A stretch of 64,000 nucleotides of DNA from assembly GCF_913055835.1 (NCBI RefSeq), contig NZ_CAJXKQ010000003.1:1-64000 (forward strand). The letters are read 5' to 3'. A model generated the notes under the pieces. That model saw only the letters and a program-made list of their open reading frames with translations, did not search any database and was not told the origin of the DNA. Each line of letters begins with the position of its first letter. Within the stretch, counting starts at the first letter, position 1. Made by a program: the position numbers and the translations under genes. Positions 7,092 to 16,746 of the stretch are shown here, one piece after another. This stretch comes from an uncultured Marinobacter sp. GTDB lineage: Bacteria > Pseudomonadota > Gammaproteobacteria > Pseudomonadales > Oleiphilaceae.

Positions 7092-9626
7092 TTATTTCAG
7101 CCAGAGGATGGCCGGGTTCTCGAGGGGAAGGTTCAGCCGCTCATCCCGTACGCGAAGACGGGGCGTGTAGTGTCCTTCGGGCCTTGTGGGCACCGTGCAT
7201 TCGTAAAGACAGGTGTGGGCGGATCCACTGAGCGGATGCTTCATTTGCATGGCGGCTACGGTTCTTGGCCCGAACTCTGATGGTTCCGCCACCAGTTCCA
7301 CCGCTATGCGCTGCTCATCAATCCCGTCAAGATAGACTTCGACAGTGTAGATCTGGCCTTCCGGGCTTTCGCTCCCGTTAAAACTGTTGAATCGCAGTCG
7401 GGGCCAATGCTGTGCTATTGCCCTGGATTCCTGCAGCATCTCCGTCGCGGTATCACAGCTGCGATACCGGCCTTTTTCGGTCATGGGAAGGTAGAGCTTT
7501 TCGACGTACTCACGAACCATGCGGTTGGCGGAGTAAGCCGCTGTCAACTGATCCATGCTGGCTCGCATCCGGTTCAGCCACTGCCGGGGAATGCCTTCGC
7601 CATCCACGTCGTAGAAGCTCGGAACCACCTCGTTTTCAAGCAGATCAAACAGCTCGTTTGCGTCCGAGAGGTCGTGGTCATGGTTGTTGGAACCACTCAG
7701 TTCATCAAAGGTGGCGCCGGGTCGAATGGCCCAGCCCACGTCCTTGTTCCAGGCTTCCGCCCACCAGCCGTCGTACTGGGACAGGTTCAGCCCACCGTTT
7801 ACCAGCACCTTCATGCCACTGGTGCCACAGGCCTCCCAGGGGTGTCTCGGACAGTTCAGCCAGACATCCACCCCCTGGATCAGCTGATTGGCTACGCCCA
7901 GATCGTAGTCTTCAATGAACACGACCTTGCCTTCCACATCCGGTCGCCTTGAAAACGCTTTCCACTGGCGGATAATGTCCTTTCCGGGCTTATCGTAGGG
8001 GTGGGCCTTGCCGGCGAGAACAATCTGGACAGGGCGATCCCTGCTTGCCAGGAGCTTGAGCAGCCGGTCCTGATCCTTGAGTAAAAGGTCCGGTCGTTTG
8101 TATTCGGTAAAACGCCGGGCGAAGCCCAGGGTCAGGGTTTCATGGTCGAGTAATAGACCGCAGGCGGCAGAGTGATCAAAGCCCGGATTCTGCTCGCAAT
8201 GCTGGCTTGAGAGCCGTCTGCGCAAATAACTGATCAGCCGGGCCCGCTGCAGGCGTCTCATTTCCCACAAGGCCTCATCGGTGATATCCGTCATTGGGCA
8301 GGACTTCATGAGTGGGCGGCGCCACCGGTCCTTACCGCAGGCCTGGGTCCAGATAGCGTCGGATTCCGGGGAGTCCCAGCTTGGCGTGTGAATGCCATTG
8401 GTCACATAGTCTGCTGGAATGTCCTCGGCAGGCCACCGGGGAAAGAAAGGCTGAAAAATGGTCTGGGTAACCTTCTGGTGGATCCGGCTGACCCCGTTAA
8501 ACCGGCCGCTCATGTTCAGGGCCAGTAGCGCCATATTGAGTTTCGGGCTTCCGGGCTGATTGCCTGTGTCACCGTTTTCGCTTCCCAAAGCCATGAGCTG
8601 GTCGATGTCCAGTTCCCGCCCATCAAGCCATGGCGCAAGGTACAGGCGAAGCAGCGAGCGGGAGAAATGGTCAAAGCCGGAGGCCACCGAGGTGTGCGTG
8701 GTAAACAGGTTGGTTGCCCTGGTTGCGGTACGGGCAACCTGGAAATCGCTGTTGTGCTGATCTTGCCAACTGAAGGCTCGCTCAACCAGTGCCAGGGCGC
8801 AATGGCCCTCGTTGAGATGGCACAGGGCGGGTTTTCGTCCCAGCTGTTCGAGCAGTCGCCAACCACCGATTCCCAGCACCATTTCCTGTTGCAGGCGTTT
8901 TTCCGGGTCGCCGGTGTAAAGCTCGCTGGTAATCCCGCGGTCGCCGGGTTCATTGCGCGGATCGTTACTATCGAGCAGTAGCAATTCGCACCGGCCCACT
9001 TGTGCTTTCCAGGCGCGCAGGCGTACGTGCCTCCCGGGGAAAGGCACAACCACCCTCACCCACTGGCCTTCATCATCCCTGAGGGGGGAAACCGGCAGCA
9101 TCGTCGGGTCGTTGTAGGGGTAAAACTCGAGCTGTTCACCATCGGTACTGATGGCCTGGCGGAAATAACCCTGCTGGTAAAGAAGGCCCACGGCTACCAC
9201 GGGGACACCCAGATCGCTCGAGGCCTTGAGGAAATCCCCGGCAAGTACCCCCAGTCCACCGCTATAAAGCGGCAGAGATTCGCTCAGCCCGTACTCCATG
9301 CAGAAGTAGGCGACGCCCTCACCCAGATCCCCGGGGCATTCCGAGGTATACCAGGTATCGGCCTCGATAAACTGACTGTGCGCCGACATCTGATCAAGGT
9401 AGCGCTTCCGGAAATCCGGATCGGCAGCCAGCTCTTCCAGCCTGTCGCCGGATACACTGTTCAGCACCAGCCAGGCGTTCCGGGTGGTGTCCCAGATTTC
9501 TTCATCAAGGGCACGCCACAGATCATCTGTGCCATGGTGCCAGGTCCATCGCAGGTCCAATGCCAGCTTAAACAGCCCATTCAGGGATTCCGGCAAGGAC
9601 CGCGTGGTGTAGGCTGCCAGCGTCAA
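7092..9626 (-). CDS. glgP: Alpha-glucan phosphorylase (GT35), first copy
   Basis: 844 residues, the short alpha-glucan phosphorylase type. Visible motifs are PLYSGGLGVLAGDFLKASSD, LNEGHCALALVERA, RFTEYKRPDLLL and ACGTSGMKVLVNGGLNLSQ, the last holding the lysine that binds pyridoxal phosphate. The enzyme releases glucose-1-phosphate from glycogen or maltodextrin chain ends in the cytoplasm. It is the last gene of the left arm glgC-GH57-malQ-pilZ-glgP. The start is a TTG at 9624-9626 preceded by GGAG; no ATG is better placed. A second phosphorylase lies at 18239-20794; the two are clearly diverged paralogues rather than a recent duplication. Confidence 0.9.
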   Translation of the reverse strand: MTLAAYTTRSLPESLNGLFKLALDLRWTWHHGTDDLWRALDEEIWDTTRNAWLVLNSVSGDRLEELAADPDFRKRYLDQMSAHSQFIEADTWYTSECPGDLGEGVAYFCMEYGLSESLPLYSGGLGVLAGDFLKASSDLGVPVVAVGLLYQQGYFRQAISTDGEQLEFYPYNDPTMLPVSPLRDDEGQWVRVVVPFPGRHVRLRAWKAQVGRCELLLLDSNDPRNEPGDRGITSELYTGDPEKRLQQEMVLGIGGWRLLEQLGRKPALCHLNEGHCALALVERAFSWQDQHNSDFQVARTATRATNLFTTHTSVASGFDHFSRSLLRLYLAPWLDGRELDIDQLMALGSENGDTGNQPGSPKLNMALLALNMSGRFNGVSRIHQKVTQTIFQPFFPRWPAEDIPADYVTNGIHTPSWDSPESDAIWTQACGKDRWRRPLMKSCPMTDITDEALWEMRRLQRARLISYLRRRLSSQHCEQNPGFDHSAACGLLLDHETLTLGFARRFTEYKRPDLLLKDQDRLLKLLASRDRPVQIVLAGKAHPYDKPGKDIIRQWKAFSRRPDVEGKVVFIEDYDLGVANQLIQGVDVWLNCPRHPWEACGTSGMKVLVNGGLNLSQYDGWWAEAWNKDVGWAIRPGATFDELSGSNNHDHDLSDANELFDLLENEVVPSFYDVDGEGIPRQWLNRMRASMDQLTAAYSANRMVREYVEKLYLPMTEKGRYRSCDTATEMLQESRAIAQHWPRLRFNSFNGSESPEGQIYTVEVYLDGIDEQRIAVELVAEPSEFGPRTVAAMQMKHPLSGSAHTCLYECTVPTRPEGHYTPRLRVRDERLNLPLENPAILWLK

Positions 9627-9656
9627 GTTTGAGCTCCGATCAGGGTGGTCGGTTTA

Positions 9657-9701
9657 TCAGCGAGCGGTCACTACGGCAACCTTACCTTTCAGTCGTTCCA
9701 T
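9657..9701 (-). CDS. 14-residue open frame, possible leader peptide or fossil of a dehydrogenase gene
   Basis: On the minus strand GGGAGAACTTTC precedes an ATG that opens MERLKGKVAVVTAR and two stops (TGA TAA). The ribosome binding site is good. The peptide matches the typical first residues of short-chain dehydrogenases (xxLxGKVAVVTG) up to the point where the Rossmann glycine motif should begin. It may be the scar of a deleted SDR gene, a short leader between pilZ and glgP, or chance. It lies 21 bp after the pilZ stop. Its translation is not proven. Confidence 0.3.
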   Translation of the reverse strand: MERLKGKVAVVTAR

Positions 9702-9721
9702 GAAAGTTCTCCCTGTTGTTT

Positions 9722-10084
9722 CTAATAGGCTTGCTGGCGCCGAACCGGAAAATAGTTAACGGGCATATGATGACTTTTTAACCAGTGGATCAGTGATGAG
9801 ATGGTGAAACCATCGTTTTCAACGCCCTCAAAATCGACCCCAATCCCCTTGTCGGATTTTCTCACCACATGGGCCTTAAGGCGACGGAACCGCTTTTCCT
9901 GGGTGTCAGGAAAACGGAATTCCAGTTCTACGGTCTGGTTTAACTGAACGTCGGTGTAGTCAGTGGCAATAAACAGCCCACGTTTGGAGGCATCGCGGAT
10001 CTGTCCGGTGGCCACCGGCATCCCGCGTTTGTAGACCAACAGGCCAAGCTTTCCCTGTACGCGTTTACTGAGTCTGTGTTCCAT
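9722..10084 (-). CDS. PilZ-domain protein in the glycogen operon
   Basis: 120 residues forming one PilZ domain. The N-terminus has HRLSKRVQGKL, a basic segment in the place of the RxxxR motif, and IRDASKRGLFIAT matches the second motif (D/NxSxxG). VELEFRFPD and GIGVDFEGV fit the barrel strands. PilZ domains bind cyclic di-GMP. It lies between malQ (99 bp upstream) and glgP in the same orientation, which suggests that glycogen breakdown or storage is tied to cyclic di-GMP; that link is inferred from position only. Confidence 0.8.
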   Translation of the reverse strand: MEHRLSKRVQGKLGLLVYKRGMPVATGQIRDASKRGLFIATDYTDVQLNQTVELEFRFPDTQEKRFRRLKAHVVRKSDKGIGVDFEGVENDGFTISSLIHWLKSHHMPVNYFPVRRQQAY

Positions 10085-10183
10085 GTTCCCCCCTCGAGAC
10101 TCGTCCGGAACGCAATTGTTAGTACTGCCTGTATTTTATATCGAAGGTTCGGGGGCGCCTCTTTGATTCTGATCAAAATTTGG

Positions 10184-11677
10184 TCAGTCTTGGCGGAGGC
10201 GTCCATGCCGCTTTATCGCTTCGGCAACTCGGTTGGACAGGTCCTCCTCGGAAAAATTCCAGTCCAGTTGCCAGATCCAGTTATTTGTAACCGTGCCCGG
10301 TGTATTGAATCTCGCCTCTGTTCCCAGCCCCAGGAAATCCTGCATGGGTACCACAGCCAGAGAGCAGACAGACCGGAAAGCGGCCTCAATCACCGGCCAG
10401 GGCATGCCGTCACCGTTGGTTCCCAGATAGTTATCCACATAGCGCCGGGTGTGATCATCCAGGCTTCGGTACCAGCCCAGCGTGGTGTCGTTATCGTGGG
10501 TACCGGTGTAGACAAGGTCGCGGCTATGGTGGTTGTGCAGTAAGTGGGGATTGTCAGGGCTGCCATCAAAACCGAACTGCATCACGGTCATCCCCGGCAA
10601 CTGGAACCGCTTACGAAGCTCTTCCACATCGTCACTGATGATTCCCAGGTTTTCGGCGACAAGGGGCAAGTCCGGGAACCGGTTGAAGCAGGCCTGTAGA
10701 AAATGGTCGGCTGGGCCGGGAACCCAATAGCCGTACCTGGGTTCCGGCGTACCCGCCGGAATTTCCCAGTAGGCCTGCAGGCCGCGAAAATGATCAATCC
10801 TGATCAGGTCAAACATATGGCGTTGGCTTTCGAGGCGTTCCAACCACCACTGGTAGCCAGCTTCCGCCATGGCCTGCCAGTTGTAGAGCGGATTTCCCCA
10901 GTGCTGGCCGTCCGGGGAAAAGTAATCCGGAGGAACACCGGCAACAACCGTGGGCTCGCCGTGGGCATCGAGTTTGAACAAATGCCGGTTGGCCCAGACA
11001 TCGGCGCTGTCGTGGGCAACAAAAATAGGAATATCACCGAACAACAGGATGCCCCTGCTTCTCGCGTAGTCGCGCATTGCCTGCCACTGGTGATGAAACA
11101 GGAACTGCTCGAAGCGTATCCTGGCCACCCGCGACTGGTGTTGCTGAGTAAATGCCTGTAGTGCTTCTGGATCGCGATCTCTCAGCGGCTGAGGCCAGTG
11201 AAGCCAGCCGGGGGATTCCTGAACCTCCCGAATGGCGACAAACAGGCAGAAGTCATCAAGCCAGTAATCATTCTTCGCCCGGAAGTTCTCGTAACCCGCC
11301 AGATCCAGACCCCGAAGGTTTTCTCCCCGGCCTTCGAAAAACCGCTGGGCGGCGATACTCAGGAGCTGTTCACGAGATTCTGCGATGGGCTGTGTCAGTT
11401 CTGTATCTGCCAGCAGGCCGGACTGAAGAAGTTCTGACAAGTCGATGAAATCCTGGTTGCCAGCGTGGGCGCTCAAAGACTGATAGGGTGAGAGATCCTG
11501 ATGGGTTGGGCCGAGGGGCAGCGTCTGCCATACGGTTATCCCGCTGGCGGCCATGAAATCGATGAAGCGGCGTGCACCGGCCCCCAGCACGCCCAGTGTG
11601 CCCGGCAGGCAGGTCGGATGCAGCAGTACGCCGGCCCTTCTGAGGCTGAACAGATCCTTGGTGTTCGTCAACGTCAT
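10184..11677 (-). CDS. malQ: 4-alpha-glucanotransferase (amylomaltase, GH77)
   Basis: 497 residues, normal for bacterial amylomaltase. It starts RRAGVLLHPTCLPGTLGVLG and has the expected SPYQSLSAHAGN, the catalytic segments IRIDHFRGLQAYW, PLVAENLG and YTGTHDNDTTLGWY, with acid and nucleophile residues present. The enzyme moves glucan chains between maltodextrins, preparing substrates for the phosphorylase. Its start overlaps the stop of the GH57 gene by 4 bp (ATGA), so translation is coupled. Confidence 0.93.
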   Translation of the reverse strand: MTLTNTKDLFSLRRAGVLLHPTCLPGTLGVLGAGARRFIDFMAASGITVWQTLPLGPTHQDLSPYQSLSAHAGNQDFIDLSELLQSGLLADTELTQPIAESREQLLSIAAQRFFEGRGENLRGLDLAGYENFRAKNDYWLDDFCLFVAIREVQESPGWLHWPQPLRDRDPEALQAFTQQHQSRVARIRFEQFLFHHQWQAMRDYARSRGILLFGDIPIFVAHDSADVWANRHLFKLDAHGEPTVVAGVPPDYFSPDGQHWGNPLYNWQAMAEAGYQWWLERLESQRHMFDLIRIDHFRGLQAYWEIPAGTPEPRYGYWVPGPADHFLQACFNRFPDLPLVAENLGIISDDVEELRKRFQLPGMTVMQFGFDGSPDNPHLLHNHHSRDLVYTGTHDNDTTLGWYRSLDDHTRRYVDNYLGTNGDGMPWPVIEAAFRSVCSLAVVPMQDFLGLGTEARFNTPGTVTNNWIWQLDWNFSEEDLSNRVAEAIKRHGRLRQD

Positions 11678-13401
11678 GCCGGATTATCCGCTTCGTGTCC
11701 CGGACGCATGGTTCCGCCACGGGCGGGTTCTCCGCTGCCCTGGCTGAGCTGCTGGAACACCAGCGGCGGCGCCGGGTAGTGGATCATGTCATACAGGTTC
11801 ACCAGGTGGCGCCGGTAAAGGTGCTCGAAATCGCTGACAATCTGAGCCGGGTTGTAGTCGCCAAACCACCAGAACCAGTCAGACCCTTCACAGATCGCCA
11901 GTTGCCGCATGGCGGCCTCTTTTTGCTCCGCGTTGAGGCTGCCGTTATCCATCACGCGGTCGAAGTGGATTTTCGCTTCGCACAGCAAATCCCAGGCGCG
12001 GTTCTTGTCGGGGTCACCAATCCAGGTTGAAAAGGTGCCGTAAATCCAGCTACCGGCGACCAGCTTTGGCAGGCGAACCGGCTCAGCAACCGGGTTCGCA
12101 ACCAGATCGCTGTAAGTGGTCAGTTTCAGTTTCGGATGGTTGGCAAGCACGCGATACAACTCGTCCAGAAAGTGAAACCCGTTTTCCGGGTAGTATTCCC
12201 AGGCATTTTCCCCATCCATGATCACGGAAATCACAGGCCGCGTTTTGCCTTTACCCTGCCCCGCGATGTTTTCCATGTGGTGAACCAGGTCGCCAACGGC
12301 ATCTTTGGCATGCCAGTCCGCGTAGGTGAACCCGATAAGGTCTGACAGGCCATCATCCCGAAAGAACACAGACGTGTCTGATTCACCGAAGGTGTAGGGC
12401 TGGTGAATACCGTAGTCCGGCAAGTCCGGGTTTTCTTTCCTGGCGTGGTTAAGACTGTTGTGGACTACGGAATCCCCGCTGGCAGTCCATCTGAACTGAT
12501 GGTCGTCTAGCAAGGCCAGGGTCGCCTGGCTGAGGCCGCCCTCGGAAGCCCAGCAACCCGAAGGAGTGACCCCGAAAAACCGCTGAAACACGGCTTTGCC
12601 CTGCTGTAGTTGCCAGGCCGCACGTGTTTCACCCTCCGGATACCGGCTATGCACTGGCAGTGCGATATCCGGCATGGCCTCGCGGGCAGACTCAAGGTCG
12701 ATCAGCAGAGGCAGCATGGCATGGGTATAGGGGCTTACGGACAGCTCAACCTGGCCTTTCTGGGCAAGGTGGCGGTAACGGGGGCCGATGCCGGATAACA
12801 CGTCAAAGATCACATCCAGGAGAGCCCTCCGGTCATCCATTGAAAAGCTATGGCCTTTTTCCTGAAGGCTCTGAATGCAATGGCTGTTACGGCGGATCGT
12901 CTCACCCATCCAGCCGAGGTGGTACCACACCAGCAGATCGGAAAGGAATCGGCTGGAAATGTACCTCTGAAGTTCCGGTTTCCCACGGTACACCTCGGCC
13001 AGTTCTGCCAGCCGTGCGTAGGCGGGATAGCGATTGACGATTCGCTCCCGGTTGGCGCGAAGGGATTTTTCCATCAACCCGAGGAACGCCGGTGTTCCGG
13101 TTTCTGGCAACTGCTCTGCTACCAGTGCGGCCAACAGAGGGTCGCCGATCTCGCCGGCGCCATGACGCCATTTCTCAATCTGTATCAGGTAGGTTTCAAT
13201 CTGCTCAAGCAGTACGGGGGCAAAGTTCACCACCGCCCTCGCCTCAGGATTCGCTTCAAGATGCGCCGCCATGTCACTGTAATCCTTGATGGTATGCAGG
13301 TACACCCAGGGAAACAGGAACTGATCAGTGCGCATGTCCTGATAAGACGGCTGGTGCATATGCCAGCACAAAACAACCGGGGTTCTGGAGTCAGAGGCCA
13401 T
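11674..13401 (-). CDS. Glycoside hydrolase family 57 protein
   Basis: 575 residues. The GH57 signatures are visible: [10 protein letters not shown] near the N-terminus, [12 protein letters not shown] with the expected nucleophile glutamate, and [15 protein letters not shown] with the acid aspartate. Family members act as alpha-amylases, 4-alpha-glucanotransferases, branching enzymes or amylopullulanases. There is no signal peptide, so it acts on intracellular glucan. No glgX debranching gene is in the locus, so this protein is a candidate debrancher or endo-acting enzyme; that is inference. It overlaps glgC by 11 bp upstream and malQ by 4 bp downstream. Confidence 0.85.
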   Translation of the reverse strand: MASDSRTPVVLCWHMHQPSYQDMRTDQFLFPWVYLHTIKDYSDMAAHLEANPEARAVVNFAPVLLEQIETYLIQIEKWRHGAGEIGDPLLAALVAEQLPETGTPAFLGLMEKSLRANRERIVNRYPAYARLAELAEVYRGKPELQRYISSRFLSDLLVWYHLGWMGETIRRNSHCIQSLQEKGHSFSMDDRRALLDVIFDVLSGIGPRYRHLAQKGQVELSVSPYTHAMLPLLIDLESAREAMPDIALPVHSRYPEGETRAAWQLQQGKAVFQRFFGVTPSGCWASEGGLSQATLALLDDHQFRWTASGDSVVHNSLNHARKENPDLPDYGIHQPYTFGESDTSVFFRDDGLSDLIGFTYADWHAKDAVGDLVHHMENIAGQGKGKTRPVISVIMDGENAWEYYPENGFHFLDELYRVLANHPKLKLTTYSDLVANPVAEPVRLPKLVAGSWIYGTFSTWIGDPDKNRAWDLLCEAKIHFDRVMDNGSLNAEQKEAAMRQLAICEGSDWFWWFGDYNPAQIVSDFEHLYRRHLVNLYDMIHYPAPPLVFQQLSQGSGEPARGGTMRPGHEADNPA

Positions 13402-14656
13402 GGGGATAATCCTGCCCGAGCATCTCGGGCGTGATCAGCACAATACCTTTGGGAGAAACATGAAACCGCTTGCGGTCCTCGGCGGCGTCGAAACCTATCC
13501 GCGTGCCTTCCGGAATACGGCATCCCCGATCAATCAGGGCATTGCGGATATGACAATGGCGACCCACCTCAACATCCGGATAGATAACCGAATCTGAAAT
13601 TTCGCTGAAGGAATGCACCATAACCTGGGAGAAAAGCAGGGAATGTTTCACCAGCGAACCGGAAACAATGCACCCGCCTGCCACCATGGAATCCACGGCC
13701 ATGCCGCGACGGTTATCGTCGTCGAACACAAACTTGGCCGGCGGAAGTTGCTCCTGGTAGGTCCATATCGGCCAGTGTGAATCGTAGAGGTTCAGCTCCG
13801 GGCTGATGCCGATGAGCTCAAGGTTTGCCTGCCAGAGAGCATCAACAGTACCAACGTCCCGCCAGTAGGCGGGTTTGTTCTCCACCGGGTTGCGGAACGG
13901 GAAAGCGACCACCCGCAGGCGCTTGATCACCGAAGGAATGATGTCCTTGCCAAAATCATGGGAGGAGTTGCCATCCATCTGATGGTCGCGCATTAATTCA
14001 TCAAACAGGACCTGGGTGCTGAACACATAGATACCCATGGATGCGAGTGCCTTCCCGGGTTGGCCGGGCATCGGCCTTGGCTGCTCGGGCTTTTCGACGA
14101 ATTCAGTGACTGTGAGTTCATCATCCACCGACATCACGCCGAATGCGGAGGCTTCCTCGAGCGGTACCTCGATACAGCCAACCGTGATATCGGCATCATT
14201 TTCCACGTGATGGGCCAGCATGGTGCCGTAATCCATCTTGTACACGTGGTCGCCAGCCAGAATCAGCACATACTCGGGCTGGTGGCTGCGAATGATATCG
14301 AGGTTCTGCAGTACGGCATCGGCGGTTCCCTCATACCAGGAGGTTTCGATGCGTTGCTGGGCCGGTAGCAGCTCGACAAATTCATCAAGTTCGCCCCTGA
14401 GGAATCCCCAGCCACGCTGGATATGGCGTATCAGGGAATGGGATTTGTACTGGGTAATAACGCCAACCTGGCCAATGCCCGAGTTAATGCAGTTGGAAAG
14501 TGGAAAATCGATGATGCGGAACTTTCCGCCGAAGGGCACCGCCGGCTTGGCGCGCCACTTGGTCAGATCGTGAAGGCGGGAGCCCCGCCCTCCGGCAAGA
14601 ACCAGTGCAAGAGTCTGACGAGTGAGACGACTGACGAAACGCTTGGCCGTTTGCAT
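13391..14656 (-). CDS. glgC: Glucose-1-phosphate adenylyltransferase
   Basis: 421 residues, the usual size. The N-terminus has [15 protein letters not shown] and [17 protein letters not shown], the nucleotide-binding and regulatory motifs; [10 protein letters not shown] holds the catalytic aspartate, and the C-terminal left-handed helix domain follows ([17 protein letters not shown]). The enzyme makes ADP-glucose, the committed step of glycogen synthesis. It is the first gene of the left arm and divergent from glgB, with 155 bp between the two starts. Confidence 0.95.
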   Translation of the reverse strand: MQTAKRFVSRLTRQTLALVLAGGRGSRLHDLTKWRAKPAVPFGGKFRIIDFPLSNCINSGIGQVGVITQYKSHSLIRHIQRGWGFLRGELDEFVELLPAQQRIETSWYEGTADAVLQNLDIIRSHQPEYVLILAGDHVYKMDYGTMLAHHVENDADITVGCIEVPLEEASAFGVMSVDDELTVTEFVEKPEQPRPMPGQPGKALASMGIYVFSTQVLFDELMRDHQMDGNSSHDFGKDIIPSVIKRLRVVAFPFRNPVENKPAYWRDVGTVDALWQANLELIGISPELNLYDSHWPIWTYQEQLPPAKFVFDDDNRRGMAVDSMVAGGCIVSGSLVKHSLLFSQVMVHSFSEISDSVIYPDVEVGRHCHIRNALIDRGCRIPEGTRIGFDAAEDRKRFHVSPKGIVLITPEMLGQDYPHGL

Positions 14657-14803
14657 AGCTGCTTCCCTGAAGAAAACCTTCCCTGTGACCGGTCGTTCAA
14701 CCGCAAGGGTTTGCCACGTTTTTGACGCCTTAAACTATATTAGAACACTAGCACGGAATTATGACGTAAACTTGTTTTGGGTCATTTTTTAAACAGGCCC
14801 GTT

Positions 14804-14824
14804 CGCGTCCAATGAACGGACGCG
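14804..14824 (+). promoter_or_regulatory. Hairpin enclosing the first possible glgB start codon
   Basis: CGCGTCC (14804-14810) and GGACGCG (14818-14824) form a perfect 7-bp stem. The 7-nt loop contains the ATG at 14812-14814. No Shine-Dalgarno sequence precedes that ATG. Either the structure limits initiation, or the true start is a later ATG (14827 or 14860) and the hairpin lies in the leader. Confidence 0.4.
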
Positions 14825-16746
14825 TAATGCGCTTCACCTGGTCAGGAACAGCACGGTCTATGGACAGCCCAACGCTCAGCGAATTCGACCTTCATCTCTT
14901 CGGCGAAGGCCGTCACTGGCACATCTACAACGTGCTGGGTGCCCATGTTTGCCGGAATAAAAACGCTGAAGGCGTTCGTTTCGCCGCCTGGGCGCCACAT
15001 GCCAGGGCGGTCAGCGTTGTCGGCGATTTCAACCACTGGAACGCAGGCACCCACCCCATGTCCCTGCATGCTGGAACCGGCGTCTGGTCCTGTTTTATTC
15101 CGGGCATTGGCACCGGCGCACTCTACAAATTTGCCATTACCACGGAAAAAGGCCATCACATCCTGAAAACCGACCCTTATGGGCAAGCGTTTGAACTGAG
15201 GCCCTCTACGGCTGCCAGGGTAACCGAGCGGGGCCATTTTGGCTGGAGCGATGGCGATTGGCTTGCAAGACGGGGCCGCTGGAACTGGCAGGACTCCCCC
15301 ATTTCGATCTACGAGGTCCATGCCGCCTCCTGGCGCCATCACGGATCCGGCCGTTGGCTGACCTATCGAGAGCTGGCGGACCAGCTGATTCCCTATGTCC
15401 TGGAGATGGGCTTTACCCACATTGAGCTTTTGCCCGTAACCGAACACCCCCTGGACGAATCCTGGGGTTACCAGACCACAGGCTACTACGCCCCGACGAG
15501 TCGTTTCGGTAGCCCTGACGATCTCCGTTACCTGGTGGACCAGTGCCACCGGCACAACATCGGCGTTATCCTGGACTGGGTGCCGGGGCACTTCCCTACC
15601 GATGAACACGCCCTGGCCCGGTTTGATGGCAGCGCGCTTTACGAACATGAAGACCCTCGCAAGGGGCGCCATCAGGACTGGGGCACACTCATCTACAACT
15701 ACGGCCGGCATGAGGTGCGGAACTTTCTGATCGGCAGTGCCCTGTTCTGGCTGGATGCCTTTCATATCGATGGGCTGCGGGTGGACGCCGTGGCCTCCAT
15801 GCTTTACCTCAATTATTCCCGCAAAGAGGGCGAATGGCTCCCCAACGAGTACGGCGGCCATGAAAACCTGGAAGCCATTGAGTTTCTGCGTGAACTGAAC
15901 CGGGTCTGTCAGAGCCGCTTTCCGGGAACCCTGGTTTGTGCCGAAGAATCCACCTCCTGGCCACGTGTAACCCGGCCACCGGAAATTGGCGGTCTTGGCT
16001 TCAACCTCAAATGGAACATGGGCTGGATGCACGACACCCTGGATTACCTGGCGCAGGACCCGGTTTACCGCCAGTACCATCACGACAAGCTGACCTTCGG
16101 CCTGTTGTATGCGTTTTCCGAGAATTTCCTGCTCCCCCTGTCCCACGACGAGGTAGTTCATGGCAAAGGCAGCCTGATCAACAAGATGTCCGGCGACGAA
16201 TGGCAGCAGCGGGCCAGTTTGCGGGTACTTTTCACCTATATGTTCTGCTATCCGGGCGCCAAATTGCTGTTTATGGGCGGTGAATTCGGTCAGCGTCGGG
16301 AATGGAGCGAATCCCGGGAGCTGGACTGGTCACTGTTGGAATATCCGGAGCACCAGGGCATCAAAAAGCTGGTGCAGGACCTGAACGGTGTTTACCGGCG
16401 GGAAGTCTCGCTGCACGGCGCCAGTTTCACCCCGGACGGCTTTGAATGGATCGATTGCCACGATTCGCCCCAGTCTGTGATCAGCTTTCTGCGAACCGCT
16501 AACGGGGAAACCTCGGTGATCGTGGTCAATTTTACCCCCATGCCCAGGCACCACTATCGAATCGGGCTGCCCCGGGGTGGCGATTGGCGGGAAATCTTTA
16601 ATTCTGACTCGGAGTATTACGGCGGCAGCAACCTCGGTAACCCTTATCCCATGGCCGCGGAAGAACAACACTGGATGAACCGCAACTGGTCACTGGAACT
16701 TACCCTGCCACCTCTGGGCGCCATTATCCTGAGGCCAGCGTTATGA
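14812..16746 (+). CDS. glgB: 1,4-alpha-glucan branching enzyme (GH13)
   Basis: Up to 644 residues. An early glycogen-binding module ([20 protein letters not shown]) precedes the GH13 barrel with [13 protein letters not shown] (nucleophile aspartate), CAEESTSWP (acid glutamate) and [13 protein letters not shown] (third acidic residue). It forms alpha-1,6 branches in glycogen. The start is uncertain: 14812 is the first ATG but sits in a hairpin loop without a ribosome binding site; 14860 ([10 protein letters not shown]) has AGGA upstream and begins just before the conserved [12 protein letters not shown]. The stop overlaps glgA by 4 bp (ATGA). Confidence 0.93.
   Translation: MNGRVMRFTWSGTARSMDSPTLSEFDLHLFGEGRHWHIYNVLGAHVCRNKNAEGVRFAAWAPHARAVSVVGDFNHWNAGTHPMSLHAGTGVWSCFIPGIGTGALYKFAITTEKGHHILKTDPYGQAFELRPSTAARVTERGHFGWSDGDWLARRGRWNWQDSPISIYEVHAASWRHHGSGRWLTYRELADQLIPYVLEMGFTHIELLPVTEHPLDESWGYQTTGYYAPTSRFGSPDDLRYLVDQCHRHNIGVILDWVPGHFPTDEHALARFDGSALYEHEDPRKGRHQDWGTLIYNYGRHEVRNFLIGSALFWLDAFHIDGLRVDAVASMLYLNYSRKEGEWLPNEYGGHENLEAIEFLRELNRVCQSRFPGTLVCAEESTSWPRVTRPPEIGGLGFNLKWNMGWMHDTLDYLAQDPVYRQYHHDKLTFGLLYAFSENFLLPLSHDEVVHGKGSLINKMSGDEWQQRASLRVLFTYMFCYPGAKLLFMGGEFGQRREWSESRELDWSLLEYPEHQGIKKLVQDLNGVYRREVSLHGASFTPDGFEWIDCHDSPQSVISFLRTANGETSVIVVNFTPMPRHHYRIGLPRGGDWREIFNSDSEYYGGSNLGNPYPMAAEEQHWMNRNWSLELTLPPLGAIILRPAL

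Noticed and set aside
14713-14745. Sigma-70 promoter in the glgC-glgB gap
   Set aside because: TTGACG and TATATT are both present but only 8 bp apart; no acceptable spacing found.
14842-16161. 439-codon open frame on the minus strand across glgB
   Set aside because: Antisense to a well conserved GH13 enzyme; no start context or domain.
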